Source of the DNA: Candidatus Zixiibacteriota bacterium
GTDB taxonomy: Bacteria; Zixibacteria; MSB-5A5; GN15; FEB-12
Reading direction: 5' to 3'
Length of the DNA stretch: 8,242 bases
Assembly (NCBI GenBank): GCA_003641415.1
Contig: QNAG01000116.1
Coordinates: forward strand, 1-8,242
Position 1 is the first letter of the stretch. Each line of letters begins with the position of its first letter. The position numbers and the translations under genes were made by a program. The notes beneath the pieces were generated by a model. It was not told the origin of the DNA. It ran no database searches and saw only the letters and a list, made by a program, of their open reading frames with translations. Positions 6,671-8,242 of this stretch are shown piece after piece.

Positions 6671-7528
6671 TTAGCCTGTTTCTGCTTCATGCAACAGATC
6701 CGAACCAACTTCTATTTGGTCATAGTGGCTGGAACGCATTTGATATAGCACAACAATCGTAACACGACGGTTGCGGGCATCATTGGGCGAGCCAACAATC
6801 ATGGGGAACTGATCAGCGTATCCACTAACTTCCTGCACTTGACCTTCGTAGAGTCCGGAGACTTCCATCAACTGTCTGGCAGAATTTGCTCTATCGGCTG
6901 AGAGTTCCCAGTTGGAGTAATCCAGATTGCCGCTGTATGAGGCATCGGTGTGTCCCTCAATTACCAGTCGATTTTGCAAGGTTCCCAATTCCTTTGCAAT
7001 AGTCATAAGAATGACAGCGCTTTTCTGTAACAGTTTAGCGGAACCTGGTTCAAAAAACGCCGGTGAGGATTCGGATTCGTTGAGAATTATGCGTAATCCT
7101 TCAGATGTCATCTGGACCTTTATATTATCCTTGAGTCGGGCAAAAGCCTCCTGCTTTTGCAGTTCCTGAACGATATTCTTAGCCGCTTGATTCATCTTCT
7201 TTTTTTCAATATCGCTCGGACCTTTTGCCTCTTCCTGCGTCTTGGCTTTACGAGAACCTATAGAAGGATCACCACTCGGGATTACGCTACTGGAACCCTT
7301 CAATACTCCTGAAGCTCCCTTCAACTTGAATTTTCCAGGGTCGCGGAAATGCCCCGCAACCGCTTCTCGTACCTCTGGAGCCTGGCCAACTAACCACATG
7401 ACCAAAAAGAACGCCATCATGGCAGTCATGAAATCAGCGAAAGCTACTTTCCATGCTCCACCGTGATGTCCATGGTCGCCTTTCTTGATACGCTTAATGA
7501 TTATTGGTTGTTGTGATTCGTCAGCCAT
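6671..7528 (-). CDS. motB: Flagellar stator protein MotB (285 aa)
   Basis: MotB anchors the flagellar stator to peptidoglycan and contributes the ion-binding aspartate of the MotA5B2 channel. The N-terminus is short and basic (KRIKKGDHGHH). A single membrane helix at about 27-47 (WKVAFADFMTAMMAFFLVMW) contains Asp32, the same position as the essential proton-binding Asp of E. coli MotB. A plug/linker follows (about 50-130; lysine- and glutamate-rich near 95-112), then an OmpA-type peptidoglycan-binding domain (about 155-262) with GHTD (192-195), NWELSADRA (206-214) and NRRV (253-256). The AFADFMTAMMAFF helix is of the proton-type rather than the sodium PomB type; that coupling-ion call is inference. 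Length is typical. The ATG lies 6 bp after the motA stop with only a weak purine-rich site (AAGAAGAAA) inside the motA end, suggesting translational coupling. Confidence 0.96.
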   Translation of the reverse strand: MADESQQPIIIKRIKKGDHGHHGGAWKVAFADFMTAMMAFFLVMWLVGQAPEVREAVAGHFRDPGKFKLKGASGVLKGSSSVIPSGDPSIGSRKAKTQEEAKGPSDIEKKKMNQAAKNIVQELQKQEAFARLKDNIKVQMTSEGLRIILNESESSPAFFEPGSAKLLQKSAVILMTIAKELGTLQNRLVIEGHTDASYSGNLDYSNWELSADRANSARQLMEVSGLYEGQVQEVSGYADQFPMIVGSPNDARNRRVTIVVLYQMRSSHYDQIEVGSDLLHEAETG

Positions 7529-7534
7529 AGTAAA

Positions 7535-8242
7535 TTATTTCTTCTTGGCTTCATTGCAAGCATCTTCAAGTTCGGTAAAACTGGGGCGAACTTCAGCAAA
7601 CAGAGAACGCCGTGCAAATTCAACAGAGATAGTACCAGCTACACCTTTATGAAAAGAGAGTAAGGCTAATTTCATGCAAGTGAGATACTGTTTATCATCA
7701 TTAAGGCGGTGTTTCATTGCGCCTGCAAGTGGACCAATAAAACCATAAGAACCAAGGATTCCCAAGAAAGTACCAACGAGCGCAGCACCTACTTTGTGAC
7801 CGATTTGCTCAGGAGGACCATCGATAACTCCCATAGTAATAACAATACCAAGCACCGCTGCAACGATACCAAGTCCTGGCAGGGCGTCTGCCACTGAGTT
7901 TAGCGCACTTGACGGGCGCTCTTCCTCTTCATGCATTATTTCAATATCGTTATCCATTAGATCTTCAAGATCCATTGGCTGTACTGCTCCTGATATAATT
8001 ACACGCATGGTATCTGCAAAAAAGTTCACTGCATGGTGGTTCTTCAAAAATTTTGGATACCGCTGAAATATTTCGCTTTCCTCGGGGTGCTCAACATGGC
8101 TTTCCAAGCCGATGAGCCCGTCTTTTCGGGCGATATTAAAAATCTCGAACATCATAACTAATAGTTCGAGATAGTCTTTCTTGCCTAACCCCCCACCCAT
8201 ACAACCAATCAACTGTGAAATAATCGCTTTGACTACCTGAAA
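7535..8242 (-). CDS. motA: Flagellar stator protein MotA, C-terminal 235 residues (5' end outside window)
   Basis: MotA forms the pentameric ring of the flagellar stator, in the inner membrane, and pushes on the rotor protein FliG. The frame stays open to the right edge; the TTG at 8212 is internal, because the preceding codons (FQVVKAIISQ) continue the MotA family sequence. The fragment shows the cytoplasmic loop with ARKDGLIGLESH and HPEESEIFQRYP, the third membrane helix (LPGLGIVAAVLGIV) and the fourth (GTFLGILGSYGFIGPLAG). Fragment residues R39, E47, P122 and P171 correspond to E. coli R90, E98, P173 and P222 with a constant offset of 51, so about 50 N-terminal residues (first two membrane helices) are probably missing. 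The tail ends with AVEF-type SVEFARRSLFAEVRPSF. It is followed after 6 bp by motB; together they form a two-gene stator operon. Confidence 0.95.
   Translation of the reverse strand, partial: FQVVKAIISQLIGCMGGGLGKKDYLELLVMMFEIFNIARKDGLIGLESHVEHPEESEIFQRYPKFLKNHHAVNFFADTMRVIISGAVQPMDLEDLMDNDIEIMHEEEERPSSALNSVADALPGLGIVAAVLGIVITMGVIDGPPEQIGHKVGAALVGTFLGILGSYGFIGPLAGAMKHRLNDDKQYLTCMKLALLSFHKGVAGTISVEFARRSLFAEVRPSFTELEDACNEAKKK

Noticed and set aside
7535..8212. TTG at 8212 as the start of a 225-aa MotA
   Set aside because: Upstream codons continue MotA-like sequence to the edge, and the first two membrane helices would be missing; the gene is truncated by the window, not short.

Overview
The window is bacterial chromosome from a Gram-negative-type, flagellated organism. 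It carries a partial motA, a complete motB with a peptidoglycan-binding domain, a full-length mfd, part of a citryl-CoA lyase-like gene, and dispersed palindromic repeats. I cannot name the lineage from sequence alone. The GC content looks mid-40s by eye, start codons are standard with purine-rich ribosome sites, and the gene mix (stand-alone citryl-CoA lyase, DUF2087, VanZ protein with a C-terminal sandwich domain) would fit an uncultured group such as the FCB/Zixibacteria-like lineages. That placement is a low-confidence guess.

Left part, plus strand (1-2479): the 3' end of a citrate synthase-superfamily gene (best read as citryl-CoA lyase) ends at 653. It is followed by about 265 bp without a convincing gene, filled with GTAGGGCAG-type direct and inverted repeats. 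Next comes a small unrecognised secreted or beta-strand-rich protein (919-1287), then a compact MITE-like hairpin element (1327-1401) with GCGAAAGC loops. A VanZ-type membrane protein with an extra C-terminal periplasmic domain ends at 2479.

Right part, minus strand (2543-8242), read right to left: motA (truncated by the window edge) and motB form a tight pair encoding the flagellar stator. A probable intrinsic terminator follows, then mfd (transcription-repair coupling factor, complete, all helicase motifs intact). About 100 bp further on is a small DUF2087 protein that converges on the VanZ gene.

Most of the window is ordinary core-genome content: the stator pair and mfd are intact and textbook-like. 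The less ordinary material is the stretch 654-1504, where a lineage-specific small gene is bracketed by two unrelated palindromic repeat families, and the domain architecture of the VanZ protein. I see no CRISPR array, RNA gene, prophage, transposase, toxin-antitoxin or defence locus, and no clear previously undescribed system.
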